A stretch of 64,000 nucleotides of DNA, from positions 18,305 to 82,304 of the forward strand of contig CALUZA010000055.1 in NCBI GenBank assembly GCA_944325185.1, written 5' to 3'. Positions 34,418-42,983 of this stretch are shown piece after piece. The notes under the pieces were generated by a model. It made no database searches. It saw nothing but the letters and a program-made list of their open reading frames with translations, and was not told where the DNA came from. This DNA is from Candidatus Gastranaerophilales bacterium. Its GTDB lineage: Bacteria; Cyanobacteriota; Vampirovibrionia; Gastranaerophilales; Gastranaerophilaceae. The position numbers and the translations under genes were made by a program. Every line of letters begins with the position of its first letter. The stretch's first letter is position 1.

Positions 34418-35686
34418 ATGACATTAAAGAATTTTTTGTTTACTTCTGAGTCTGTGACAGAAGGACATCCTGATAAGGTGTGCGATCAGATTTCAGATGC
34501 AATTTTGGATGAATTTTTAACTAAAGATCCAAAATCTCGCGTTGCTGCAGAAACTACTGTTACTACAGGTATGGCACTTGTTTGCGGTGAAATTACTTCA
34601 AATTGTTACGTGGATATCCCTTCTGTGGTTAGAAATACTATTAAATCAATTGGCTATAACGGAGAAGAAGGCGGCGGTTTTGATTATAAGACTTGCGCTG
34701 TTTTAACTTCGATAGACGAGCAATCAACTGATATAGCAGGAGGCGTTAATAAAGCTCTTGAAACAAGATCAGATAACTCTGACACCTCAAAAGATGAAAC
34801 TTTAGATATAGGCGCTGGTGATCAAGGTATTATGTTTGGCTATGCATGTTCTGAAACAAAAGAACTTATGCCTTTACCTATCTCTCTAGCTCATAAACTT
34901 GCTTATAGACTTTCTGAGGTAAGAAAACAAAAACTTGTTGATTATTTACGTCCTGATGGGAAAAGTCAGGTTACTGTTGAATACAAAGATGGAAAACCAT
35001 ATAGAATTGACACTGTTGTTATTTCGACTCAACATGACCCTGAAATAAATGGCGTTTCGGACAATCAAAAAATTCAGGAAATTATAAGAAATGATATGAT
35101 TAATCTTGTAATTAAACCGGTTTTTGAAAATTATGATATTAAGCCTGATGAAACAACAAAATATTTAATTAATCCTTCGGGAAGATTTGTTATTGGTGGC
35201 CCTCAAGGGGATGCCGGTTTAACAGGCAGAAAAATTATAGTTGACACTTATGGCGGATATGCTCGTCATGGTGGCGGTGCTTTTTCAGGTAAAGATCCTA
35301 CCAAAGTTGACCGTTCTGCTGCTTATGCGGCTCGTTGGGTTGCTAAAAATATTGTTAAAGCAGGACTTGCAGAAAAATGTGAAATAGAACTTGCTTATGC
35401 AATTGGTAAATCTCAACCTGTTTCTGTTTTGGTTGATACATTCGGAACAGGAAGGGTGCCTGATGAAATGTTATCAAAAATTGTTGTTGATACGTTTGAT
35501 TTAAGACCTGCTGCAATTATTAAACAATTTGATTTAAGAAATCTTCCTGCAAAAAATGGTGGAAAATTTTATCAAAAACTTGCTGCGTACGGTCACGTTG
35601 GTCGTGAAGATTTTTCTATTCCTTGGGAAGAAACTCAAATGACTGATGAGTTATTGAAAAAAGCTTCCGTGCTTTCGGTAGGTTAA
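34418..35686 (+). CDS. metK: S-adenosylmethionine synthetase
   Basis: It makes SAM from methionine and ATP in the cytoplasm. The 422-residue product has the three-domain fold with [28 protein letters not shown] start residues, [12 protein letters not shown] (ATP site), [26 protein letters not shown] as the P-loop-like segment, and [15 protein letters not shown] near the active site. Length is slightly above the usual 380-400. AAGGAG sits 6 bases before the ATG and is part of the pseudoknot leader. A terminator follows directly, so the gene is its own unit. Confidence 0.96.
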   Translation: MTLKNFLFTSESVTEGHPDKVCDQISDAILDEFLTKDPKSRVAAETTVTTGMALVCGEITSNCYVDIPSVVRNTIKSIGYNGEEGGGFDYKTCAVLTSIDEQSTDIAGGVNKALETRSDNSDTSKDETLDIGAGDQGIMFGYACSETKELMPLPISLAHKLAYRLSEVRKQKLVDYLRPDGKSQVTVEYKDGKPYRIDTVVISTQHDPEINGVSDNQKIQEIIRNDMINLVIKPVFENYDIKPDETTKYLINPSGRFVIGGPQGDAGLTGRKIIVDTYGGYARHGGGAFSGKDPTKVDRSAAYAARWVAKNIVKAGLAEKCEIELAYAIGKSQPVSVLVDTFGTGRVPDEMLSKIVVDTFDLRPAAIIKQFDLRNLPAKNGGKFYQKLAAYGHVGREDFSIPWEETQMTDELLKKASVLSVG

Positions 35687-35692
35687 AGGTTT

Positions 35693-35718
35693 AAACCGCC
35701 TCTTTTGAGGCGGTTTTT
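35693..35718 (+). terminator. Rho-independent terminator of metK
   Basis: AAACCGCCTC and GAGGCGGTTT pair over 10 bp around a TTTT loop, followed by TT. It lies 6 bases after the metK stop. The A run on the left gives it partial bidirectional form. Confidence 0.88.
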
Positions 35719-35727
35719 AGATTTAAT

Positions 35728-36288
35728 ATGAATTATAAAAACAATGAAACTTTGTCAATAGGTTCTTTAATTGACTCTTCAATTTTTGCTAAATCTTTGA
35801 AAGATGGAAAATTGCAGGATATAATTAAACATTCTACAATTTTTTCTTTTTGGGGTGAAATAGTAGGTCGAAAATTTGAAAAAATAACAAAACCTTATGC
35901 AATTAAAAAATCTATATTTTATGTGAGTGTTAAGAGTCCTGTAGTTGCTCAAGAATTATCTTTAAATAAAAAGATTTTAATTAAAAAAATAAATTCATAT
36001 TCTATGCCTTTAGGATATGAAATTAAGGATATTGTTTTTAATTTTAAAAATTTTGAAGTTGTTACATCGAATGCTTTTGATGAAAATAAAAAAGGCGATT
36101 ATTCGGATGATAATTTAATTTGGTACAATTGTGATGAGCTGGATAAAATTGAATTAAGTATTTCGACTATAGAAAAAATAAGGGCTTCTGTTTCAAAAAT
36201 TTCTTTTTTAAATAATGAGCAAAAAGAAAAGTTAATTTTAAAAATAATACAAAATCATAAGGCGGAAATACTCAGAAAAACTAGTTAA
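35728..36288 (+). CDS. DUF721 (DciA-like) protein
   Basis: 186 residues. Residues about 25-100 match the DUF721 core: FWGEIVGRKFEKITKPYAIKK, then IFYVSVKSPVVAQELSLNK and the ILIKKIN helix. DUF721 is the domain of DciA, the ancestral loader of the replicative helicase DnaB, and is widespread in bacteria lacking DnaC. The C-terminal 80 residues are acidic and Lys-rich and unlike known DciA tails. It starts 10 bases after the metK terminator with no visible ribosome site. Helicase loading is likely but not proven by sequence. Confidence 0.75.
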   Translation: MNYKNNETLSIGSLIDSSIFAKSLKDGKLQDIIKHSTIFSFWGEIVGRKFEKITKPYAIKKSIFYVSVKSPVVAQELSLNKKILIKKINSYSMPLGYEIKDIVFNFKNFEVVTSNAFDENKKGDYSDDNLIWYNCDELDKIELSISTIEKIRASVSKISFLNNEQKEKLILKIIQNHKAEILRKTS

Positions 36289-36313
36289 AAAGTATAGTTT
36301 TTGTTTTGTAGAC

Positions 36314-36341
36314 TAGACAAATTTTTAAAATAGTGTATAAT
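36314..36341 (+). promoter_or_regulatory. Promoter of a small transcription unit
   Basis: TAGACA (36314-36319) and TATAAT (36336-36341) are separated by 16 bases, a near-consensus promoter. Transcription should begin near 36348, about 23 bases before the small ORF. Confidence 0.55.
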
Positions 36342-36370
36342 TAATATTGCTGGCATATATGAGGATTATT

Positions 36371-36457
36371 ATGTTTAAAATTCTACTTGGACTTATCCGA
36401 AGCTTAAGACCTTTTCAACAAGAAGGCCTGGTTTTTGTTCCGATTAGGAAAGATTAA
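36371..36457 (+). CDS. 28-residue small ORF in its own transcription unit
   Basis: The ORF begins MFKILLGLIRSLRPF and ends VFVPIRKD. GAGG lies 7 bases before the ATG. A near-consensus promoter upstream and a strong terminator 18 bases after the stop make a complete unit of about 160 bases. The peptide has a short hydrophobic start with Arg residues and a basic end, not long enough for a full membrane helix. It could be a small regulatory peptide, a type I toxin-like peptide or the coding part of a dual-function RNA. A leader-peptide role is less likely, since the terminator has no attenuator partner that I can see. Confidence 0.5.
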   Translation: MFKILLGLIRSLRPFQQEGLVFVPIRKD

Positions 36458-36475
36458 TTAAATAAAATTAAGTTG

Positions 36476-36506
36476 AAAAAAGGCCTTTTGAAAAAGGTCT
36501 TTTTTA
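36476..36506 (+). terminator. Rho-independent terminator of the small unit
   Basis: AAAAAGGCCTTTT pairs with AAAAGGTCTTTTT with one G-U pair, leaving a tight loop, and ends in a T run. It follows the small ORF and isolates it from the gene at 36682. Confidence 0.8.
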
Positions 36507-36585
36507 TGTTAAAAATTCTTTATAAAATAATAAAAACAGGCAAAAAAAATTATTCAGTTACATTAAACAAAAGTAAGGAAGAAAT

Positions 36586-36657
36586 ATGAAGAAAAATTCT
36601 AAAATGCGAATAAGAAATCGAGTTCAAAAGTTAATGAATTTAATTTGGGGACTTTAA
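36586..36657 (+). CDS. 23-residue basic small ORF
   Basis: The ORF reads MKKNSKMRIRNRVQKLM then NLIWGL. AAGGAAG 4 to 5 bases before the ATG is a good ribosome site. Eight of 23 residues are Lys or Arg in an amphipathic arrangement. It lies 24 bases before the 36682 gene and after the preceding terminator, so it is probably on the same message. It may be a coupling leader peptide or a membrane-active peptide. Short length makes a chance ORF possible. Confidence 0.35.
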   Translation: MKKNSKMRIRNRVQKLMNLIWGL

Positions 36658-36681
36658 TTTTTATTGTAGTAAAGGAATGAA

Positions 36682-38022
36682 ATGGCAATACCGAGCATTA
36701 TAACAAGTGGATTTGTAAAAACATTATCAGGTTTAGGAAATAATTCAGATTCAATTATACCATTAGTTGCAAAAGATGTAATTTCTGATTGCGCATTGGT
36801 GCATACATATAAAAAAGAAGGCGGCAAGGATGACGTCAGAGAGAAGGCTATAGAGGAATTTGGAACAGGCGCCCTTTGGCTTTTTGGAATTCCTTCGTTT
36901 AGATTTTTGATAGATAAAACAATATACCCTATGTTGGGTTTAAAGCCCGAGCTCGACCCCAGAGTTTTAAACAATAAAAATAAAAGATTTGATTTATTGC
37001 ATTCTTTTGCAAAAGAAGACGAAAAGAAGGTTTTTGATGCATTGGGCGAGAAAACCAAATTATTTAATAAAATTAATCTTCCTTTTACAAATAAACAAAT
37101 GTACAAAGGCGTTTATGCAGCTAAATTCTTAGCTTCAACTTTATTGTGTGCTTTTGCATTGACAAAATTAATCAAATATAAACAAAAAACAACTGATGAA
37201 AGAATTAAAAAAGATATTGATATTAAAAGAAAAAAATTAGAGAAAAATCAGATTTTTTCAGGAAGTCAAAATATTTATAAGAATTTTCAGGATAAGGCTT
37301 CTAACCGAAATATTTCGTTTAAGGGCGGAATGGCCGCTGCTGTTGGTGATTTTGCACAAGATTTTATGTTTAATCCTTTAAAAAATACATCTATATTGGA
37401 CGGATTTATTGCAGGCACCAGATTAAAAGAAGGGCGTAAAGGTGAAAGGGCTGAAATTGGTGTAAAAGAAATTTTTCAGGCAGTGTTTATATATCTTTTA
37501 GCTCAACCTATTCAAATGGCGTTTGAATTTATAGGTAAAAAGGCAGGACTTCCAATAGAACTTGATCCAAAAGTTATATTTGATCCAAAATTGCAAGAAA
37601 AATTATTGGCTTCCGTTAATGATATAAAAGCATTAAAGGATTCTAATGATATGCTAAAAAGTATATATAATCTGAATCCTAAGAGTAGTTTAGTTGAAAT
37701 TCTTGCAAATAACGGCACAATTCCTGTTGTCAAAGATAAGAAATCAATTAAAGCTATAAGTACTTTTAAACCAATTGACGAAAATGAAGTTAAAAAAGCT
37801 TTGTCAAATATTGAAAGTTTATCAAGTGCAATGTCTTCAATTAAGAAAATTAAGGCATTTAAAACATTTGCTGTATTAGGTAATGTTGCAATCGCAATAT
37901 GCGCAATGGGTATATTGCAACCAAAAATTAATATATGGTTAAGAAAAACATTAAATCATGGCGACAACAGAAATCCTGCAATTGTTCAAAAAGAAAAAGA
38001 AATGGAAAAAGCTTTGGCTTAA
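36682..38022 (+). CDS. Unrecognised F-x-G-type membrane-associated protein
   Basis: 446 residues. AAAGGA 5 bases before the ATG supports the start. Two hydrophobic stretches lie at about 145-160 (KFLASTLLCAFALTKLI) and 400-420 (TFAVLGNVAIAICAMGIL), with NISFKGG near residue 213 between charged regions. VREKAIEEFGTGA near the N terminus and LQPKINIWL near the end are shared with the product of 21309-22322, so these are paralogs. Each half looks like a repeat of one module (a charged helix then an E-x-F-x-T-G or F-K-G block). It overlaps the convergent 38019 gene by 4 bases. Function unknown. Confidence 0.6.
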   Translation: MAIPSIITSGFVKTLSGLGNNSDSIIPLVAKDVISDCALVHTYKKEGGKDDVREKAIEEFGTGALWLFGIPSFRFLIDKTIYPMLGLKPELDPRVLNNKNKRFDLLHSFAKEDEKKVFDALGEKTKLFNKINLPFTNKQMYKGVYAAKFLASTLLCAFALTKLIKYKQKTTDERIKKDIDIKRKKLEKNQIFSGSQNIYKNFQDKASNRNISFKGGMAAAVGDFAQDFMFNPLKNTSILDGFIAGTRLKEGRKGERAEIGVKEIFQAVFIYLLAQPIQMAFEFIGKKAGLPIELDPKVIFDPKLQEKLLASVNDIKALKDSNDMLKSIYNLNPKSSLVEILANNGTIPVVKDKKSIKAISTFKPIDENEVKKALSNIESLSSAMSSIKKIKAFKTFAVLGNVAIAICAMGILQPKINIWLRKTLNHGDNRNPAIVQKEKEMEKALA

Positions 38023-38267
38023 ACCTCAATAAAAAGTTTTCTTCCTACTATATTCGGTTTGCCATTGTAGTAACCTGCAAAATATCCGCCTGCTATCGGT
38101 TGATTTTTGCCGTAAGCGTAGCTTGAGCCAAAAGTTGTTGTAAGAAAAGGATTTTCATTCTGTTCTTTAAACGGATTATTTGATTGCACTGATGTTTTTG
38201 AAATTGTTGCAACCTGATTTGTTGAACTTAAAGACTTTGTGATGAGTGAAACTAAATTCGACAGCAT
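38019..38267 (-). CDS. Small unrecognised protein
   Basis: 82 residues beginning MLSNLVSLITKSL, with AAAGGA 6 bases before the ATG. The front half is Ser/Thr/Asn-rich; the back half is Gly/Tyr-rich (GSSYAYGKNQPIAGGYFAGYY) and ends in NIVGRKLFIEV. No signal peptide or membrane helix. It is convergent with the 36682 gene and overlaps it by 4 bases. The strong ribosome site and composition support a real gene, but I do not recognise it. Confidence 0.5.
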   Translation of the reverse strand: MLSNLVSLITKSLSSTNQVATISKTSVQSNNPFKEQNENPFLTTTFGSSYAYGKNQPIAGGYFAGYYNGKPNIVGRKLFIEV

Positions 38268-38462
38268 ATTAAATCCTTTTTTAGTTTATTTAATGAAAAA
38301 TATCTAATTGTCAAATTAATTTTATCATTATTGTAAAAAATTAAATCAAGCATTTAGTTGGAAATTTTTAAAAAATATTAATTTAATATTCAAATTTATA
38401 TTCTTATGATAGAATTATATTATTAAGATGACTTTATCATTTTTATATATATACAATTAAAT

Positions 38463-38498
38463 ATGAAAACAGTCTATCTTCGGGACTATAGATTATAA
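38463..38498 (+). CDS. Candidate 11-codon upstream ORF in the rny leader
   Basis: [11 protein letters not shown] followed by TAA, with TACAAT 5 bases before its ATG. The stop codon runs into AAGAGGA, the ribosome site of rny, so translation of the short ORF could be coupled to rny. TCTAT and ATAGA within it can form a small hairpin. Its short length means it could be chance. Confidence 0.3.
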   Translation: MKTVYLRDYRL

Positions 38499-38511
38499 GA
38501 GGATTAGGACA

Positions 38512-40044
38512 ATTATTATCGTATTATATGTTATTGTAGGCCTTTTGCTTTTAACAACAGCGGCTATGACCATGCTTTTTGTAAGGTCAAAAGCTAAAGT
38601 AGAAGTGCTTGAAAAAAATGAACAAAAGTATATTGAAGATTTTAAAGAAAAAGAGACTTTTTTAAGAAAAGAAGCTCTTATTTCAGCAAAAGAACAGCTT
38701 CATAAAGAAAGATTGGATTTTGAAGAATTAAGCAGAGAAAAGAAGCTTGAGCTGGAAAAAATACAACAAGACTTATTTAAAAAAGAAGATGAACTTGAGG
38801 CAAAAAATCAGTCTATTGTTGACAAAGAACTTCTTTTATCTAAAAAACAGGATTTATTGGACGAAAAAGAAGATTATCTTGCTGAGACCATTGCAAAGCA
38901 AATCTCTGAACTTGAGCGAGTTGCTCAAATGTCAAGAGAAGAAGCCAAAGAAATGCTTTTAAATCAACTAAAAGATGAACTTGCTTCTGAACAGGTTCAG
39001 TTAATAAGAGAAAATGAAATTAAAATCAAAGAAGCAGCCGAAGAACAAGCACGTGAAATTTTAAGTCAAACAATGCAAAGATGTGCTATTGAGCAAGTTA
39101 TTGAAACCAGTGTTTCTGTTGTTTCTTTGCCTTCAGATGAAATGAAAGGAAGAATAATTGGTAGAGAAGGTCGAAATATTCGTACTCTTGAAACGCTAAC
39201 GGGTGTTGATTTAATTATTGATGATACTCCGGAGGCGGTTGTTTTATCTTCTTTTGATCCCGTAAGACGTGAAATTGCTAAATTAACTATAGAAAAATTA
39301 ATTCAAGACGGAAGAATTCATCCTGTCAGAATTGAAGAAGTATATGAAAAATCTGTAAAAGAAATTGAAAATAAAATTAAGCAAGAAGGTGAACGGGCTG
39401 CCGTTGACCTCGGAATAATGAACCTTAACAAAGAGCTTTCAAAAACACTTGGACGCTTATATTATAGAACAAGCTACGGTCAAAACGTGCTAAAACATTC
39501 GATTGAAGTTGGACAAATTGCTGGAATGCTTGCTGCAGAACTTGGTTCGGATGTTAAAAGCGCTAAACGTGCCGGTCTGTTGCATGATATAGGTAAAGCA
39601 ATAGACCAAGAACAAGAAGGAACACATGTTCAACTTGGCGCAGATTTAGCTCGCAGATTTGGCGAAAAAGAGCTGATAGTTCATGCAATTGAAGCGCACC
39701 ATGATGATGTTCCTTGTAACACATTGACGGATGCGTTGGTTAAAATTGCAGATACAATTTCGGCAGGTCGCCCCGGTGCACGTCGTGATACGCTTGAAAT
39801 CTATATAAAACGCCTTAAAAAACTGGAAGAAATCGCTAACAGTTATGAAGGCATTAAGCAGACATTTGCTGTTCAAGCTGGTCGAGAGGTTAGGGTTATT
39901 GTTCAACCGAACGTATTTGATGATGTTGCAAGCGCAAAACTGGCTCGTGATATCGCAAAACGAATAGAGGATGAACTGGAGTACCCCGGACAAATTCGAG
40001 TAACCGTAGTAAGAGAAGCGAGAGTTACCGAAATTGCCAAATAG
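38512..40044 (+). CDS. rny: Ribonuclease Y, probably with a non-ATG start
   Basis: RNase Y is a membrane-anchored endonuclease that starts mRNA decay. Domains: an N-terminal helix, a long coiled coil (about 35-190), a KH domain ([15 protein letters not shown]) and an HD domain ([17 protein letters not shown], then HHDDVP). No ATG opens the frame. From the TTG at 38545 the product has 499 residues and half its membrane helix is lost. An ATT at 38512 gives 510 residues, a whole helix ([13 protein letters not shown]) and an 8-base distance to AGAGGA (38498-38503). I prefer ATT, as in infC, but this needs proof. ymdB follows after 13 bases. Confidence 0.85.
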   Translation: MIIVLYVIVGLLLLTTAAMTMLFVRSKAKVEVLEKNEQKYIEDFKEKETFLRKEALISAKEQLHKERLDFEELSREKKLELEKIQQDLFKKEDELEAKNQSIVDKELLLSKKQDLLDEKEDYLAETIAKQISELERVAQMSREEAKEMLLNQLKDELASEQVQLIRENEIKIKEAAEEQAREILSQTMQRCAIEQVIETSVSVVSLPSDEMKGRIIGREGRNIRTLETLTGVDLIIDDTPEAVVLSSFDPVRREIAKLTIEKLIQDGRIHPVRIEEVYEKSVKEIENKIKQEGERAAVDLGIMNLNKELSKTLGRLYYRTSYGQNVLKHSIEVGQIAGMLAAELGSDVKSAKRAGLLHDIGKAIDQEQEGTHVQLGADLARRFGEKELIVHAIEAHHDDVPCNTLTDALVKIADTISAGRPGARRDTLEIYIKRLKKLEEIANSYEGIKQTFAVQAGREVRVIVQPNVFDDVASAKLARDIAKRIEDELEYPGQIRVTVVREARVTEIAK

Positions 40045-40057
40045 TGGCAGTTTGAAA

Positions 40058-40879
40058 ATGCAAGAAAATCTTAAAATTTTATTTATAGGTGATATTGTTG
40101 GTCGCGCAGGAAGAAATATTGTTAAAAAATTTCTTTTGGATGACAACAATAAAGAAAAATATGATTTTATTATTGCAAATGCAGAAAACGCAAGTCATGG
40201 TTTTGGGTTGACTAAGAAAAATCATGATGATTTATTGGCTTGCGGAATTCATTGTTTGACTTCCGGAAATCATATTTGGGATAAAAAAGATATTTTGCAA
40301 TATATTAATGAATCTCCTGCTTTAATTAGGCCATATAATTATCATAAGTCTGCATTGGGTGTTGGGTATAAAATTTTTAATGACAAAATAATTGTTATCA
40401 ATTTGTTGGGTAAAACTTTTTTGCCACCAATTGATTGTCCTTTTGAAGCTTTGGAAAGATTGATTTTAGAATTAAAAGAAAAAAATATACTGGAAAATAA
40501 AATAGTTTTTATAGATTTTCATGCTGAGGCTACCGCAGAAAAACAATGTTTTGCAAGATTTGCAGCGTCTCTTGGTGTCAGTGCTGTTGTTGGAACTCAT
40601 ACACATGTTCAGACTGCCGATGAAACAATTATAGACAACAGTTGCGCATATTTGACAGATGCAGGATTTTGCGGAAGTAAAAATGGCGTAATTGGAATGG
40701 AATATGAAGCGTCATTAAGAAGGCTAGTTACTTCAATAAATGAAAGATTTGAAGTTGAGATGTCTTATCCGTATGTGTTTAATGCTTGTGAAATTGATTT
40801 TTGTTTGAATATTCCAAAAAGCATTAATAGAATAAGTTTTGAATACACACAAGACGAGGAAAAGGAAAGTGAAAATTGA
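40058..40879 (+). CDS. ymdB: YmdB family metallophosphoesterase
   Basis: 273 residues from MQENLKILF. The dimetal phosphodiesterase ligands are present: FIGDIVGRAGR at the N terminus, NAENASHGFG, SGNHIWDK and later DFHAEATAE and GTHTHVQTAD. B. subtilis YmdB is a cAMP phosphodiesterase that affects RNA levels and biofilm, and rny-ymdB is a conserved pair. An in-frame TTG inside rny would add 8 residues; the ATG 13 bases after the rny stop is preferred. The next gene starts with an overlap of about 11 bases. Confidence 0.92.
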   Translation: MQENLKILFIGDIVGRAGRNIVKKFLLDDNNKEKYDFIIANAENASHGFGLTKKNHDDLLACGIHCLTSGNHIWDKKDILQYINESPALIRPYNYHKSALGVGYKIFNDKIIVINLLGKTFLPPIDCPFEALERLILELKEKNILENKIVFIDFHAEATAEKQCFARFAASLGVSAVVGTHTHVQTADETIIDNSCAYLTDAGFCGSKNGVIGMEYEASLRRLVTSINERFEVEMSYPYVFNACEIDFCLNIPKSINRISFEYTQDEEKESEN

Positions 40880-41717
40880 CTTACATATTCATACAACTTA
40901 TTCTGACGGAATGCTAAGTCCCGAAGAAATTGTAGATACAGCAGTCGGCTGCAATTTAGATGTAATTGCTCTTACTGATCATGATAATGTATTGTCTTAT
41001 CAGATTGCTTGCGATTATTTGAAAAAAAATAACATAAATCTTGAAATCATTTCCGGAGTTGAAATTAATACAATTTATAAAAATTATGAAGTTCATATTT
41101 TGGGTTATTTTATGGACAAAAATAACAATGATTTTATAAAGATGATTGATTTTCAACAAAAAGCAAGAATTGAGCAAACACATCAAATAATTGATTTGCT
41201 TGCAAAAAAACAAGGAATAAAAATTAAGTTTGAAGATGTTCAAAAACTAGTTGCTCCAAAAGGTTCAATTGGAAGACCGCATATCGCAAGAGCAATAACA
41301 AATTCAGGCGGAACGGCAAACGTTATGGAGGCGTATGCAAAATTTATCAACAACAGTTCCGATGTTTATGTTGAAAGAAAAACGGTGTCTCCGCATGATG
41401 CCGTCGAGGTTATTAGCGAAGCTGGCGGAATTCCTGTTTTTGCTCATCCTATAGATGTCGATATAGCGGATGATTTAACGCGCGAACTTGTAAGTTACGG
41501 TTTGAGAGGAATTGAAGCATATCATAGAAAGCATTCCCCTGCTGCAGTGGAGCATTTTTCAACATTAGCTGAACAATATGGGCTTATTGTAACTGGTGGA
41601 TCTGATTTTCATGCGCCTTCTATGAATCATGGTACAATTTTAATGGGTAAAAATTTCGTTCCTGATTGGATTTATGATAAATTAATTATAGAGAAAAAGA
41701 GAATAGATTTAGCATAG
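40869..41717 (+). CDS. PHP domain phosphoesterase (RNase AM / YciV type)
   Basis: 282 residues from the GTG at 40869. GAGGA 8 bases before it fixes this start over the TTG ten codons earlier. Metal-binding motifs are DLHIHTTYSDG, ALTDHDN, GVEIN, GRPHIARAI, FAHPID and GGSDFHAP, which make a complete trinuclear PHP site. The E. coli relative YciV trims 5' ends of rRNA and dephosphorylates 3',5'-nucleoside bisphosphates. Its overlap with ymdB and cotranscription with rny point to RNA degradation and nucleotide clean-up. A bidirectional terminator follows. Confidence 0.88.
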   Translation: MKIDLHIHTTYSDGMLSPEEIVDTAVGCNLDVIALTDHDNVLSYQIACDYLKKNNINLEIISGVEINTIYKNYEVHILGYFMDKNNNDFIKMIDFQQKARIEQTHQIIDLLAKKQGIKIKFEDVQKLVAPKGSIGRPHIARAITNSGGTANVMEAYAKFINNSSDVYVERKTVSPHDAVEVISEAGGIPVFAHPIDVDIADDLTRELVSYGLRGIEAYHRKHSPAAVEHFSTLAEQYGLIVTGGSDFHAPSMNHGTILMGKNFVPDWIYDKLIIEKKRIDLA

Positions 41718-41749
41718 TTGTTTGCAGTTTGCATATATAATTTTATGAT

Positions 41750-41789
41750 AAAACCCTGAAATAGACCTTTTGTCTTGTTTCAGGGTTTT
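41750..41789. terminator. Bidirectional Rho-independent terminator
   Basis: AAAACCCTGAAA and TTTCAGGGTTTT pair over 12 bp. The 16-base loop contains a second short stem AGAC/GTCT. It sits between the convergent PHP gene and the 41804 gene. Confidence 0.88.
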
Positions 41790-41803
41790 AGTTTTGAAAA
41801 TAA

Positions 41804-42811
41804 TTATTTTTTATTGAGTAGCTCTTTGAGTCTTTGACTAAATATTGTTTCGCTATCAAGGGCTTCAGGAGTTGATTCTGCTGTTGCTAGTTGAGTCAGT
41901 ACATCTGCTGCTGCCAGTTGAGCTTCTGCTTCTGCTGGTGCTTCTGCTGCTGCCTGTGGAGCTGGTGCTTCTGCTGCTGCCTGTTGAGCTGGTGCTTCTG
42001 CTGCTGCCTGTTGAGCTGGTGCTTCTGCTTGAGTTGAATCATCTGTATCTATATCCGGACAATCTGTAGGTTCAGTTGTCGGTTCAACTGTTGGTTTGGT
42101 TGTTGGTTCAACTGTCGGTTCAGAAGTAGCCGGAGGTTTTGCAACAGGACTTTCGCTTACATTTGCACTAGGTTCCGGCGAAACATTAGGATTTGGTTCG
42201 CAAGAAGGTGTCGGTGTTGGATCTGGACTTGTTTCAGGTAATTCTGAAGGACTAGGCGTTGGAGTTGGTTTAGTGGCAGATGGAGGCGTTGGAGCAGCTT
42301 CTTTGGGCATTCCTGCCGCCTCTTTTGCAAGTTGCATTGCTTCTGCATATTCCGTAGCATCAGGAAGTCCGTCTCCATTAATATCATAATATTTTTCGCC
42401 GCTTTCAAATTCAAGTTCAGTTAGATGAGTTTGAATTTCATTTTGAAGTTCATAATACTCTGTTAATTTTCCATTATCAGTGCTTTCATACGTTCTATAT
42501 TCTTGTCTTCCGCTTTCGTATTCCCTGTAACTTTCTGTTAATTCACCGTCTTTATATTTATATTCTTCGTATGCATCAATTGTGCCATCATTATCGTTGT
42601 CAATATAAAAGTATTGCATATTTTTGTCAAGGATTTCCATAATTTGTGAGTCTATTATGCCATCACCATTTTCGTCTTCGGGTGTTAATTTTATATTATT
42701 TTTTTCATCAAATAAACTCCCGTCCTCTAAAAGTTCAGCTTCTTTTAAGTTAAAAGAAGGCATTTGTTCACCTGTTACTCTTGTTTCAAACTTTGGATTT
42801 ATAGGCTCCAT
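41804..42811 (-). CDS. Calcium-loop, Pro/Thr-rich repeat protein
   Basis: 335 residues without a signal peptide, starting MEPINPKFETR. Three D-x-N-x-D-G calcium loops are visible: DENGDGIID (46-54), DNDNDGTID (71-79) and DINGDGLPD (about 143-151), EF-hand or dockerin-like. The middle is a Pro/Thr/Ser linker with repeated PTVEPTTKPTVEPTT, and the end is an Ala/Pro/Gln stretch built of the 9-residue repeat AEAPAQQAA. The layout resembles a scaffold or surface-attached protein with flexible arms, but no anchor was found. Its GC-rich repeat codon use differs from its neighbours. Function unknown. Confidence 0.6.
   Translation of the reverse strand: MEPINPKFETRVTGEQMPSFNLKEAELLEDGSLFDEKNNIKLTPEDENGDGIIDSQIMEILDKNMQYFYIDNDNDGTIDAYEEYKYKDGELTESYREYESGRQEYRTYESTDNGKLTEYYELQNEIQTHLTELEFESGEKYYDINGDGLPDATEYAEAMQLAKEAAGMPKEAAPTPPSATKPTPTPSPSELPETSPDPTPTPSCEPNPNVSPEPSANVSESPVAKPPATSEPTVEPTTKPTVEPTTEPTDCPDIDTDDSTQAEAPAQQAAAEAPAQQAAAEAPAPQAAAEAPAEAEAQLAAADVLTQLATAESTPEALDSETIFSQRLKELLNKK
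41940..42020. repeat. Three tandem 27-bp copies inside the Pro/Ala-rich gene
   Basis: Units at 41940-41966, 41967-41993 and 41994-42020 are nearly identical (one base differs, TGG for TTG) and encode AEAPAQQAA on the minus strand. Partial copies flank both sides. The array can change length by slippage. Confidence 0.85.
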
Positions 42812-42983
42812 TTTGTCACTCCTTAAGAAATATTTACTTTGTAGTTAACGTCATTTTGAATTCATCTTTTAGGGTATATTTTGAAAATTTTACAATACTT
42901 AACGAAATAAAAAATAATTATTAAACTAGCAAAATAATTTTTTTACGCGCATTATCTAAGTATTAGTTTATTAAGGTGGCAAT

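Noticed and set aside
36654..37106. 150-codon minus-strand ORF over the start of the 36682 gene
   Set aside because: The plus-strand frame has a ribosome site and a paralog elsewhere in the window, while the minus ORF has neither.
39646..40149. 167-codon minus-strand ORF across the rny/ymdB junction
   Set aside because: It is antisense to two secure genes with conserved motifs on the plus strand and has no own promoter or ribosome site.
41940..42020. Possible CRISPR or minisatellite array
   Set aside because: The units are contiguous with no spacers and keep the reading frame of the Pro/Ala-rich protein, so they are coding repeats.
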